From Ferruginibacter sp. (GTDB taxonomy: Bacteria; Bacteroidota; Bacteroidia; Chitinophagales; Chitinophagaceae), in the NCBI RefSeq assembly GCF_028288465.1, contig NZ_JAQBNR010000014.1, positions 1 to 40,882 of the forward strand: a stretch of 40,882 nucleotides of DNA. The letters are read 5' to 3'. The number at the start of each line of letters is the position of its first letter. Position 1 is the stretch's first letter. The notes beneath the pieces were generated by a model, which ran no database searches, was not told the DNA's origin, and saw only the letters and a program-made list of their open reading frames with translations. This document shows, in pieces, positions 1 to 6,673 of the stretch. A program made the translations under genes and the position numbers.

Positions 1-8
1 AAATTTCC

Positions 9-93
9 AAGGCGAGTCTCTGCACAAGTTGCTGAAGTCCGCAACCAGCATCAGTTGCAGGACTCACTGACTATCAGTGTGAAGTACACGCAT
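9..93 (+). repeat. REP-like palindromic element, copy 1
   Basis: A hairpin lies at 36-64: arms 36-45 and 54-64 pair with a single bulged A at 59 around the 8-nt loop at 46-53. A second small hairpin follows at 65-79 (CACTGA / TCAGTG). The 5' part, GGCGAGTCTCTGC (11-23), recurs inverted at 188-200. The same layout (GCGAGTC, then GCAAC-loop-GTTGC) is repeated downstream of the transposase gene at 943-994 and, more diverged, at 12316-12392. Elements of this type flank RAYT genes and are thought to be their substrates. Boundaries are approximate. Confidence 0.7.
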
Positions 94-141
94 TACACGA
101 TGACCGTCCAGAACAATTTGAAAGTGCCTTCCTGATAGGTC

Positions 142-202
142 GGCGAGTCCTGCGGCTTATAAAAAATTGTAAGGCTTCATGCCCAGCGCAGAGACTCGCC
201 TT
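142..202. repeat. Inverted-repeat REP-like element upstream of the RAYT gene
   Basis: GGCGAGTCCTGC at 142-153 faces GCAGAGACTCGCC at 188-200, so the segment can fold into a hairpin of about 12 bp with one bulge and a loop of about 34 nt. The right arm, extended to 202, is also a perfect 15-nt inverted match to 9-23. Together with copy 1 it makes a composite of oppositely oriented REP-like units, as in BIME arrays of other bacteria. Confidence 0.65.
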
Positions 203-324
203 CGAAGTGTTCGATTTGCAGATTGGCAGCCAGCGATTTTACAACATGACTACACATTCAGGTATTTATCATTGATCTACACTAATCGTTCGTTATCTGA
301 AACAAAATTTATTATCTTAACATC

Positions 325-912
325 ATGCCAGTAAAAAGAAAAATACCTTTTGACAACGGACATTTCTTTATCACTTTTACCTGCTACAACTGGCTGCATT
401 TATTCGATCTTACACATGGATACGATTTAGTGTACAACTGGTTTGATATACTGAAAGCACAAGGCCATTATATTACGGGATTTGTAATCATGCCAAATCA
501 TGTGCATGCAACTATTGCATTTAGAAAAACTGCCAAAGGCATCAACACAATCATCGGAGACGGAAAAAGATTCATCGGTTATTCCATCGTTGAGCGTCTT
601 AAGAAATCAGGATATACAGATGTACTGGAACAATTAGAAAACGCAGTTAACAAGAGTGACAAAAAAAGAGGCAAGTTACATGAAGTATGGGAAGATAGTT
701 TTGACTGGAAGGAATGTATCAGCGATGCATTCACCTGGCAAAAACTGGACTACATGCACGAGAACCCATGTGCAGGTAAATGGCGGCTGGCCGAAAATGC
801 CATTGGATACATCCATAGTTCTGCCCGCTATTATATTTTGGGTATCCAGGGATTTTACCCGGTCTTAAATTTTAAAGAATTACACGACATTGATTTGACC
901 TCTGCTTCCTGA
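325..912 (+). CDS. REP-associated tyrosine transposase (RAYT, Y1/HUH family)
   Basis: This 195-residue protein belongs to the IS200-like Y1 transposase superfamily, single-strand DNA endonucleases that nick and join palindromic ends. The metal-binding HUH motif is HVH at residues 59-61 in the family signature MPNHVH. The candidate catalytic tyrosine is Tyr143 in YMHENP, matching the YxxxNP block of RAYTs. Length is normal for the family and the frame is intact. There is no accessory TnpB and no IS200 end structure; instead REP-like hairpins lie on both sides (9-202 and 935-1010), the expected setting for a domesticated RAYT acting on REP elements. The ATG at 325 is used because stops precede it. 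It stands alone, with the next gene 200 bp downstream. The class is confident; activity is inferred. Confidence 0.9.
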   Translation: MPVKRKIPFDNGHFFITFTCYNWLHLFDLTHGYDLVYNWFDILKAQGHYITGFVIMPNHVHATIAFRKTAKGINTIIGDGKRFIGYSIVERLKKSGYTDVLEQLENAVNKSDKKRGKLHEVWEDSFDWKECISDAFTWQKLDYMHENPCAGKWRLAENAIGYIHSSARYYILGIQGFYPVLNFKELHDIDLTSAS

Positions 913-934
913 GAATACTAATTTGTTTCCGGTG

Positions 935-1010
935 AAAATTCCCAAGCGAGTCTTTTCACAAATTACTATTGCCTGCAACCAGCAATAGTTGCAGCGCTCA
1001 CCAGCCACAG
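935..1010 (+). repeat. REP-like palindromic element, copy 2
   Basis: It lies just downstream of the RAYT gene in the same orientation as copy 1. It keeps the AAGCGAGTC lead (943-951) and a hairpin with perfect 7-bp arms CTGCAAC (973-979) and GTTGCAG (988-994) around the loop CAGCAATA, nearly the same as the copy 1 loop CAGCATCA. The foot of the stem has changed relative to copy 1. Confidence 0.7.
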
Positions 1011-1111
1011 CATGCAAAAAATAAATGACCAGCTTTTACTATTAACCATATTCGCTATTTTGCAGCTTATTCAATAACAACGATCGCATTACCCATACAT
1101 CAAATGAGTAC

Positions 1112-2179
1112 ATGAGTAACCCGGAAGTAATGAAAATGCCTTTTATCGATTTCACAGAAATCGTAAAAGAAGCCTGGCAGGCGTACGACAACAGCCGGCA
1201 AATAAAACGTATTGTAGATATCAGCGCCAAAGTGTCTACCAACCATGTGTACCGCATTACGTTTACAGATGCGAGCATCATTATTGGCAAGCTTTCTTAT
1301 TTTGGTGTGTTCGATCATTTTGTGGAGGACCATACCATCATCAATTCCTTATCCAACAATTTACCGGCGCCGTTTGAAAATTTTCTGGCCCGCTCGCTCA
1401 CCAAGGGGGAAAAGTTATTTGTATATCATTACAACAATTCGCTGCTGAATGTTTGGGTGGTCTTTTACCGGCCCATCACCATCAAAAAAAGAATGCCGGC
1501 AAGGCTGGATGAAGCACAGATCATCAAACTGGGCGAACAGGTGGCTTTGCTGCACAAGGCCTGTCACAGCATACGCAATACCCTGCAGCATTCTTCCAAA
1601 ACATTGAACACAGATATTGAACACCTGCTGCGCAAACTGGAAACACCCGAAGGCAAATACGAACACCGCCTGCAAACAGACCAGATAAAAGCGCAATGCG
1701 ACCTGTTTATACAAAACGCCGCCTTGCTGAATGAACCGGCACTGGATAAGATACCCGTGTTTGTTGACTGGAACATCGGCAACTTTTCTGTAACCTCTTC
1801 TTTTAAATTATACTCCCGCTGGGATTATGACTGGTTTAGAATCGGCAACCGCGTGCTGGATTTTTATTTCTTAAGCCGCGTGGTGTCGGACATCGGTGAC
1901 AAAACCGCTTTTAGTTATTTTATCGGCCCGATGATGGAAGAAAGGTTTTTATTGTTCCTCCAATCTTACCACAGTGTATTTCCGCTCACGGAGCCGGAGA
2001 TCCATTTTTTAAAAGAAGCCTACCGGTTTTTTATTTTGAACTATGTGATAAAAGAAGGCCGGTTTTTCTTTCACGAATTGTTTGCTACCAAATTACAAAG
2101 GGAGGCGATCGAAATTTATTTTCCTTCCATTGAAAAGGAATTTAATGCAGACCCCATCCTGAAAGCTTTAAACATTTAA
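1112..2179 (+). CDS. APH-fold (aminoglycoside/choline phosphotransferase-like) kinase family protein
   Basis: This 355-residue soluble protein has the APH/protein-kinase-like layout. An N-terminal strand region carries a possible ATP lysine at Lys60 (IIIGKLSYFG). A catalytic-loop equivalent, FVDWNIGNF, provides Asp219 and Asn224, with the spacing of the Brenner HxDxxxxN motif but with the first His replaced. A metal-site equivalent WDYDW (Asp238/Asp240) follows. The C-terminal part is helical. The family phosphorylates small molecules such as aminoglycosides, choline or sugars; the substrate cannot be read from the sequence and resistance should not be assumed. The HAD gene begins only 9 bp downstream, so the two are almost certainly co-transcribed, suggesting a paired kinase/phosphatase role. 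An upstream ATG at 1104 hits a stop at once, so 1112 is the first workable start. Confidence 0.75.
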   Translation: MSNPEVMKMPFIDFTEIVKEAWQAYDNSRQIKRIVDISAKVSTNHVYRITFTDASIIIGKLSYFGVFDHFVEDHTIINSLSNNLPAPFENFLARSLTKGEKLFVYHYNNSLLNVWVVFYRPITIKKRMPARLDEAQIIKLGEQVALLHKACHSIRNTLQHSSKTLNTDIEHLLRKLETPEGKYEHRLQTDQIKAQCDLFIQNAALLNEPALDKIPVFVDWNIGNFSVTSSFKLYSRWDYDWFRIGNRVLDFYFLSRVVSDIGDKTAFSYFIGPMMEERFLLFLQSYHSVFPLTEPEIHFLKEAYRFFILNYVIKEGRFFFHELFATKLQREAIEIYFPSIEKEFNADPILKALNI

Positions 2180-2188
2180 TCGTTCTGC

Positions 2189-3037
2189 ATGCAAGAGCTA
2201 CATTCTTTTTTATCGGTGGCATCCGGCTTCAAAGCCGTGTTTCTCGATTCGTACGGGGTACTAAAAAACTACCAGGGTCTCATTACCGGGGTGGAAAACA
2301 CCGTGACCACTTTAAGGGAACAGGGTGTGGCCATCCGCATACTCACCAATGATGCCTCCCGCAGCCAGGAGCAACAGGTAGCCGGTTTTAATAAACTGGG
2401 TTTGCAGGGTTTACAAACGCATGAAGTAATCACCTCCGGCATGATGGCCAAACATTTTCTGCAGCATAAAATAACCGGTGGAAAGATTGGTTATATGGGC
2501 ACGGAAAATTCGGCACGCTACATCTTGCAGGCCGGGCTGGAACATGTTTCCATCCGTGAAATTGATATGGATAAGCTGCATGAGATAAGCGCCTTTGTAT
2601 TTCTGGATGATGAAGGTTTTGACTGGAATACGGATATCAACAAAACCATCAACCTGCTGCGCAGTACCAAAATTCCGGTGATTGTAGCCAATTCAGATAA
2701 GTTGTACCCGGTATCCAAAAACGATGTAGCCGTAGCAACGGGGGGCATTGCTAAACTGGTGGAGAATTTACTCGGCCGAAAGTTTATGCACTTCGGCAAG
2801 CCGGATACGCAGATGTTCACGTATGCCTACAACCGGTTGAAACGCCTGATGCCGGTTACCAAACCCGATATACTGATGGTAGGTGATAACCTGCACACCG
2901 ATATTTTAGGCGGCAATAAGTTCGGCGTTAAAACCTGCCTGGTATTGTCCGGCAACACCAGCGAACACAGCGTGGAACAACAGATCATGTCAACGGGTAT
3001 TATTCCTGATTATGTTTGCAGGTCTATTATAACGTGA
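2189..3037 (+). CDS. HAD-superfamily class IIA (NagD-like) hydrolase
   Basis: The 282 residues carry the four HAD motifs in order: motif I FLDSYGVL (nucleophile Asp20), motif II TNDAS (53-57), motif III Lys204 in GKPD, and motif IV VGDNLHTD (Asp233, Asp238). The long insert between motifs II and III is the class IIA cap. Relatives dephosphorylate nucleotides, p-nitrophenyl phosphate, phosphoglycolate or pyridoxal phosphate. The usual second Asp of motif I (Asp+2, general acid/base) is Tyr22 here. Some IIA subfamilies carry an aromatic residue at that place, and the effect on catalysis is unclear. It follows the APH-fold gene by 9 bp. Its last 28 codons (including stop) and 49 bp of downstream sequence are duplicated at 4352-4484. 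Family assignment is firm; substrate unknown. Confidence 0.88.
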   Translation: MQELHSFLSVASGFKAVFLDSYGVLKNYQGLITGVENTVTTLREQGVAIRILTNDASRSQEQQVAGFNKLGLQGLQTHEVITSGMMAKHFLQHKITGGKIGYMGTENSARYILQAGLEHVSIREIDMDKLHEISAFVFLDDEGFDWNTDINKTINLLRSTKIPVIVANSDKLYPVSKNDVAVATGGIAKLVENLLGRKFMHFGKPDTQMFTYAYNRLKRLMPVTKPDILMVGDNLHTDILGGNKFGVKTCLVLSGNTSEHSVEQQIMSTGIIPDYVCRSIIT

Positions 3038-3086
3038 GCCGTCATATAAACCGGAGTTGTAAATTTGGTGTGATGATTCAACTATT
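2954..3086 (+). repeat. 133-bp direct duplication, left copy (3' end of the HAD gene plus downstream DNA)
   Basis: It aligns without gaps to 4352-4484 with about 17 differences (about 87% identity). The first 84 bp are the last 28 codons (including stop) of the HAD gene; the remaining 49 bp are non-coding. The two copies bracket the membrane-protein and toxin-antitoxin segment. Confidence 0.9.
3060..3067 (+). promoter_or_regulatory. Candidate Bacteroidota -7 box (TAAATTTG)
   Basis: An exact match to the TAnnTTTG box used by the primary sigma factor of Bacteroidota, 65 bp upstream of the ATG at 3132. I see no TTG at the usual -33 distance, so this is only a candidate. The same place in the duplicated copy (4458-4466) is mutated and no longer fits. 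Confidence 0.35.
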
Positions 3087-3131
3087 ATATAAAATGATAG
3101 TGCAAAAACTACCTCCTGCAATCTTTTACTA

Positions 3132-3632
3132 ATGAGGCCCGTACTTAGTTACAAGTGGAAAAAAATACTTTACTGGTTTGAATTGATTGCACTGCTTTTA
3201 ATGGTGAGTGATGCATTTTTATTTCAGGTACACGATACGGGTGACAGTATTGATTTTTTTTCAAGCATTGAAACGGATCGCAGAATAAATTCTCACTACT
3301 CAATCTATTACCTTAATACGAAAGCTGGCCTGCAAATACCGTTGCCGGAAGATGGGAATTACAATATTCCGGATACCTGCAAACTCACCATCAATAAAGG
3401 ATTTTTTACTAAAAAGCCAGCAAGCGTAGATATTATTGAAGGTACTTACCATCACCACTACCTGACCAGCATATTAAACAGAACTTTTGGTTCACTGATG
3501 ATAACAGTTACACTGGCATTATTTATTTTGTTTGTGACCTTGCAATGGGTATTAAAAAAAACGCTCAATGAGATGCTGTTATTTATCATTTTATTTTTCG
3601 AGTTGTTTTTTATAATCGAAATATGGGTTTGA
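3132..3632 (+). CDS. Small integral membrane protein of unknown function
   Basis: I do not recognise a family. The 166 residues contain one N-terminal membrane helix (about 13-31), a hydrophilic domain of about 85 residues probably outside the inner membrane, and two hydrophobic helices near the C-terminus (about 119-140 and 146-165) separated by a short basic turn. The codon pattern is AT-richer than the APH/HAD unit upstream. The gene sits alone inside the segment bracketed by the 133-bp duplication, so it may have arrived with that segment. The ATG at 3132 follows a TAnnTTTG-like box. A real gene is likely from the length and consistent topology, but function is unknown. Confidence 0.6.
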   Translation: MRPVLSYKWKKILYWFELIALLLMVSDAFLFQVHDTGDSIDFFSSIETDRRINSHYSIYYLNTKAGLQIPLPEDGNYNIPDTCKLTINKGFFTKKPASVDIIEGTYHHHYLTSILNRTFGSLMITVTLALFILFVTLQWVLKKTLNEMLLFIILFFELFFIIEIWV

Positions 3633-3720
3633 ATTCATCAGCCTGTACTCCTGTTGGTAATGCACTTTTCCTGCATCAAGCTTTTCTGGATTTTCATTAA
3701 CTTTAATAAAACATTTGAAT

Positions 3721-3963
3721 ATGAATACCCACGATAAGAAAACGGAAGTACTTGAATTACTCAGCCAGACCAACGATAGCAGTTTAATTGATGAAGTATA
3801 TGAAATGCTGCATCCCGAATCGGCGATAGAAAATATCAACCTGCAATCACTTCCCGGCGAACTGCAACAAAAGATAAACAAAGCCCTTGATGATTATAAA
3901 TCCGGCAACTACATTACTCATGAACAGATGAAAGAAAAAGTACAGCAATGGCTTACCAAATAA
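3721..3963 (+). CDS. Type II antitoxin-like protein (RelB/ParD-type)
   Basis: About 80 residues, acidic and helical, with a C-terminal part (ITHEQMKEKVQQWL) typical of antitoxins that wrap their ParE/RelE toxin. ATG at 3721 is preferred over the in-frame TTG at 3715. Its 3' end overlaps the following toxin frame by 16 bp, the usual tight coupling of such pairs. The antitoxin would bind and neutralise the toxin and usually also represses its own promoter. The toxin is broken here, so the antitoxin may be orphaned, or may act against a related toxin elsewhere. The assignment rests mainly on context plus the C-terminal pattern. Confidence 0.72.
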   Translation: MNTHDKKTEVLELLSQTNDSSLIDEVYEMLHPESAIENINLQSLPGELQQKINKALDDYKSGNYITHEQMKEKVQQWLTK

Positions 3964-4243
3964 TCTGGACTGCCGAAGCGGATAATGATTTTTACTCGAT
4001 CATTCATTATTTAAAAGAGCACTGGTCTGATTATTCGGCGGAAAATTTGCTCACAGGATACTGAAAAAATTGGAACGAATTGCCGGAATGCCTTATGTCC
4101 CAAAGTTTACTTCTCAGCCAGCTATTCAAATGATAAAGCTGGATAAAAAGAATGTCTTATTCTATACAATTGAAAATAATTACATGATCCTGCTAAGCAT
4201 ATATCCTTATAAAAAAGATATTACAAAGAGTAAGTATTACTAA
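3948..4243 (+). pseudogene. ParE/RelE-type toxin, disrupted by a -1 frameshift
   Basis: The frame from ATG 3948 begins MAYQIIWTAEADNDF and runs 38 codons to a TGA at 4062-4064. The rest of a ParE-like toxin continues in the -1 frame from about 4043: it reads AHRILKKLERIAGMP, then IKLDKKNVLFYTIE, and ends at TAA 4241-4243. Restoring one A in the run at 4042-4045 would give a 98-residue protein, a normal length for the ParE/RelE family, with the early WTxxAxxD strand-helix and the late YxI/xxLL strands. The break lies in the heptamer A AAT TTG (4043-4049), which has the form of a -1 slippery site, so programmed frameshifting is possible though less likely than simple loss. The start overlaps the antitoxin by 16 bp. 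Confidence 0.82.
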
Positions 4244-4351
4244 TATGGGGCCCTTTTTAAAAATTGCTCCCCCTCCAATTCTACCATCAGGACTATGTAT
4301 CAAAGAGTCTATCTTTTTTTGAGAAATAAATCATCCAAACACAATGATGCT

Positions 4352-4435
4352 AACACCAGCGAACACAGTGTGGAGCAACAGATCATCTCAACCGGTATTA
4401 TTCCTGATTATGTTTGCCGGTCTATTATTACCTGA
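4352..4435 (+). pseudogene. Remnant of a second HAD-IIA gene (last 27 codons and stop)
   Basis: The segment can still be read in frame as the C-terminus of the HAD hydrolase, ending RSIIT and a stop, and differs in only one residue (Met to Ile). Of the seven nucleotide differences to 2954-3037, six are synonymous, so the copy diverged while the coding sequence was still under selection. Upstream of 4352 the similarity ends abruptly and there is no start codon or active site, so it is a dead fragment. Confidence 0.85.
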
Positions 4436-4484
4436 GGTATCATATAAACCGGAGCTGTAAATATTGTGTTACTACTCAACTATT
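4352..4484 (+). repeat. 133-bp direct duplication, right copy
   Basis: Partner of 2954-3086 at a fixed offset of 1398 bp with no gaps. Differences are denser in the non-coding 49 bp (about 10) than in the 84 coding bp (7). Confidence 0.9.
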
Positions 4485-4657
4485 GTATTAGCCATGGTTG
4501 CAAGTGCTTATTTCGCTTTGCTATATTCTTTCCGCCCCGATATTCCGCCCGGGAACTGGTTCGTGGCTGGTAAAAATCAAGCGATCATGCGCCGGTGTGG
4601 ATTGAAATATAGCGTCCAATTTTTCCTGGTCTCCTGTTATAATTCATTATCACACTC

Positions 4658-5986
4658 TTAATCAGCCATCATTTGCCACGGAATTTCGATGCTGAAAACG
4701 GTACCCTTGCCCAATTCAGAGTTTACCTTTATCTCAAATTCATGATACAGTGCAATGCTTTTTACAATAGATAAACCAAGTCCGTACCCTTCCCCACCCT
4801 GCTGGCCTGATTTTTTAAAGCGGTTAAATATTGTTGTAAGTTCTTCGGGCGGTATTCCTATTCCGGTATCTTTTATCAACAGCGTGTAATGTTCCCCGGG
4901 AGTATATTGATCCATCACCTGGATGAATCCATTGGGTTTATTGTAGCGTATGGCATTGTTGATAAGATTATAGAGCAGTTGAAAAACAAGGTCGTGATTT
5001 ACCTGCTTTACACCAGCGTTCATTGAAACACTATTGGTAAAACCAATATCGTTTATTTCCAGGCGATGTGATAGTTCGTCCATTACTTCTGTTACCACAG
5101 TATGCATATTAACGGTATCATTTTTTGCGAACTGATCGTTTTCAATGCGGGATATATACAACAATGAATGAACAATTTTTTTAAGCCTGTTGAGGGTTTT
5201 CATCATCGCCGATATTTTTTCCTGCTGTGCTTCGCTGATGCTTTCATCCACCATCATGTTTTCAATATTGGTTTGCAGAATACTGATTGGTGTCATCAGT
5301 TCGTGCGATGCATTGGAAGTAAATTCTCTTTCCTTATCAAAAGCTTCATGAATTTTTTCCATCAAACTTATCAGCGAATTGTCCAGGTACTTAAAATCTG
5401 ATGTGGAGGTTTTTACTGGCGGCAATGATTCTTTAAATGGAAATTTCCTGTCCACCAGTTTGGTTCGCACTATCCTTGCAAGCGGCCTCAGCAATACATT
5501 TGTGTAAACCAGATCTGCTATTATACTGATTGCAATTAACCCTATCAGGATGTAAAGGGTAAACCGCTGCAGCAGGTGATTGTATTCGCCGATGGTGGCG
5601 GTTGTTTTACCAATCTCCAGCAGGTAATGCTGATGGCCATAGGTTAATGTATGAGTAAGCACACGGTAATTCAACGTGTCGTTATCTACTATGCGTTGCG
5701 AAGTTTCAATGGTATCTGAAACAACCTGGTTACCGGCCGGAAAGAGTGAAATATATTCTTCCTTCAGCATGGTATAGCTTCCATAGGCGCTGTCGCCCTG
5801 CAGGTAATAATCCACACCGTTCTTTTGTATTACGGCGAGTACCTTTTTTTTCTGTTCTCCTAAATAATAATTGGTGTATTGAAAACTCACCCGGTTTACC
5901 AGCAATGGCAGCATCACTACAAAAAGTACTACAATCAGTAATTTTGAAAGCGTGATAAAAAGGGTAAGCTTGGTGAGCAGTTTCAT
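4658..5986 (-). CDS. Two-component sensor histidine kinase
   Basis: The 442 residues form a classical inner-membrane HisKA kinase. A membrane helix (about 8-30) is followed by a periplasmic sensor loop (about 31-140) and a second helix (about 142-165). The dimerisation and phosphoacceptor helix has His228 in NASHELMTP. The ATPase domain shows the N box (Asn340-Asn344, NLINNAIRYN), G1 box DTGIGIPPE (373-381) and G2 box YGLGLSIV (401-408). No clear HAMP is seen; the linker is short. It would autophosphorylate on His228 and pass phosphate to the regulator encoded 7 bp upstream in the same transcript. The signal is unknown. The outer-membrane barrel encoded in the same unit suggests an envelope cue. 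Confidence 0.95.
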   Translation of the reverse strand: MKLLTKLTLFITLSKLLIVVLFVVMLPLLVNRVSFQYTNYYLGEQKKKVLAVIQKNGVDYYLQGDSAYGSYTMLKEEYISLFPAGNQVVSDTIETSQRIVDNDTLNYRVLTHTLTYGHQHYLLEIGKTTATIGEYNHLLQRFTLYILIGLIAISIIADLVYTNVLLRPLARIVRTKLVDRKFPFKESLPPVKTSTSDFKYLDNSLISLMEKIHEAFDKEREFTSNASHELMTPISILQTNIENMMVDESISEAQQEKISAMMKTLNRLKKIVHSLLYISRIENDQFAKNDTVNMHTVVTEVMDELSHRLEINDIGFTNSVSMNAGVKQVNHDLVFQLLYNLINNAIRYNKPNGFIQVMDQYTPGEHYTLLIKDTGIGIPPEELTTIFNRFKKSGQQGGEGYGLGLSIVKSIALYHEFEIKVNSELGKGTVFSIEIPWQMMAD

Positions 5987-5993
5987 TGAGTAC

Positions 5994-6668
5994 TTAAATT
6001 TTTATTTTGTAACCGATTCCCCGCAGCGTTTGCAACCAATCCACCGGTGCATGAACAGACATTTTTTTCCGGATATTTTTTATGTGTACATCAATGTAGT
6101 TTGAATCATACTCATCATCAGAAAAATTGCCCCAAATATGTTCACTCAATTGAAAACGGGTGAGCGGCCTGTTTTTATGCAGCAGCATGTAGCTGAGTAA
6201 ATCAAATTCCTTACGGGACAGTTCAATATCTTTTTTTTCAAACCAAACCGCACGTTTATTCAGGTCGAGATAAAAATCACCCAGCTCAATTAATGGATCA
6301 TTGTTACCAGACCTTCTTCTTGTGATGGCCTGCATTCTCGACTGTAATTCCAGTAAGGAAAAAGGCTTTGCAAGATAATCGTCTGCACCAAGGTCAAGGC
6401 CTTTGATACGGTCATCCAGGTCGCCTCTTGCCGTTAAAATAATATAAGCGGCATTGGGGCACATTTTCTTTGTTTCGTTGAGCACCTCCAGCCCGTCTTT
6501 ATCCGGCAGCCCAAGGTCAAGCAGTATAAAATCATATTGATTTTCTTCCATCAGGTTATTGCCCTCGTTTGCTGAATAAGCAATGTCGCACAGGTAAAAT
6601 GATTTTTCTAAAAAGGTACACATATCTTTTGCCATGGCCTTTTCATCCTCTATAATAAGTACTTTCAT
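5994..6668 (-). CDS. OmpR/PhoB-family response regulator
   Basis: The 224 residues comprise a receiver domain and a winged-helix DNA-binding domain. In the receiver, the acidic pair is Glu7/Asp8, the phosphoacceptor is Asp51 (LLDLGLPD), and the switch residues are Thr79 and Lys101 in AKPF. The C-terminal trans_reg domain, from about residue 127, ends with LQTLRGIGYKIKI, the usual wing. It lies between the barrel gene (5 bp upstream) and the kinase gene (7 bp downstream), so the three are one operon. It is the cognate regulator of the kinase. Autoregulation is common in the family but not shown by this sequence. Confidence 0.95.
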   Translation of the reverse strand: MKVLIIEDEKAMAKDMCTFLEKSFYLCDIAYSANEGNNLMEENQYDFILLDLGLPDKDGLEVLNETKKMCPNAAYIILTARGDLDDRIKGLDLGADDYLAKPFSLLELQSRMQAITRRRSGNNDPLIELGDFYLDLNKRAVWFEKKDIELSRKEFDLLSYMLLHKNRPLTRFQLSEHIWGNFSDDEYDSNYIDVHIKNIRKKMSVHAPVDWLQTLRGIGYKIKI

Positions 6669-6673
6669 AATTA

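Larger units (their letters stand above)
4244..4657. other. Non-coding stretch with a duplicated HAD-gene remnant
   Basis: Apart from the duplicated segment at 4352-4484 I see no supported gene. A 65-codon frame at 4464-4661 starts inside the duplicated non-coding DNA at a GTG, has no recognisable domain and runs into the convergent kinase gene, so I do not call it. Confidence 0.6.

Noticed and set aside
1112..2179. Calling the APH-fold gene an aminoglycoside-resistance gene
   Set aside because: The Brenner His is missing and the gene is paired with a HAD hydrolase; the fold alone does not show resistance.
4464..4661. 65-codon plus-strand frame between the HAD remnant and the kinase gene
   Set aside because: It starts at a GTG within duplicated non-coding DNA, has no domain, and overlaps the end of the convergent kinase gene.
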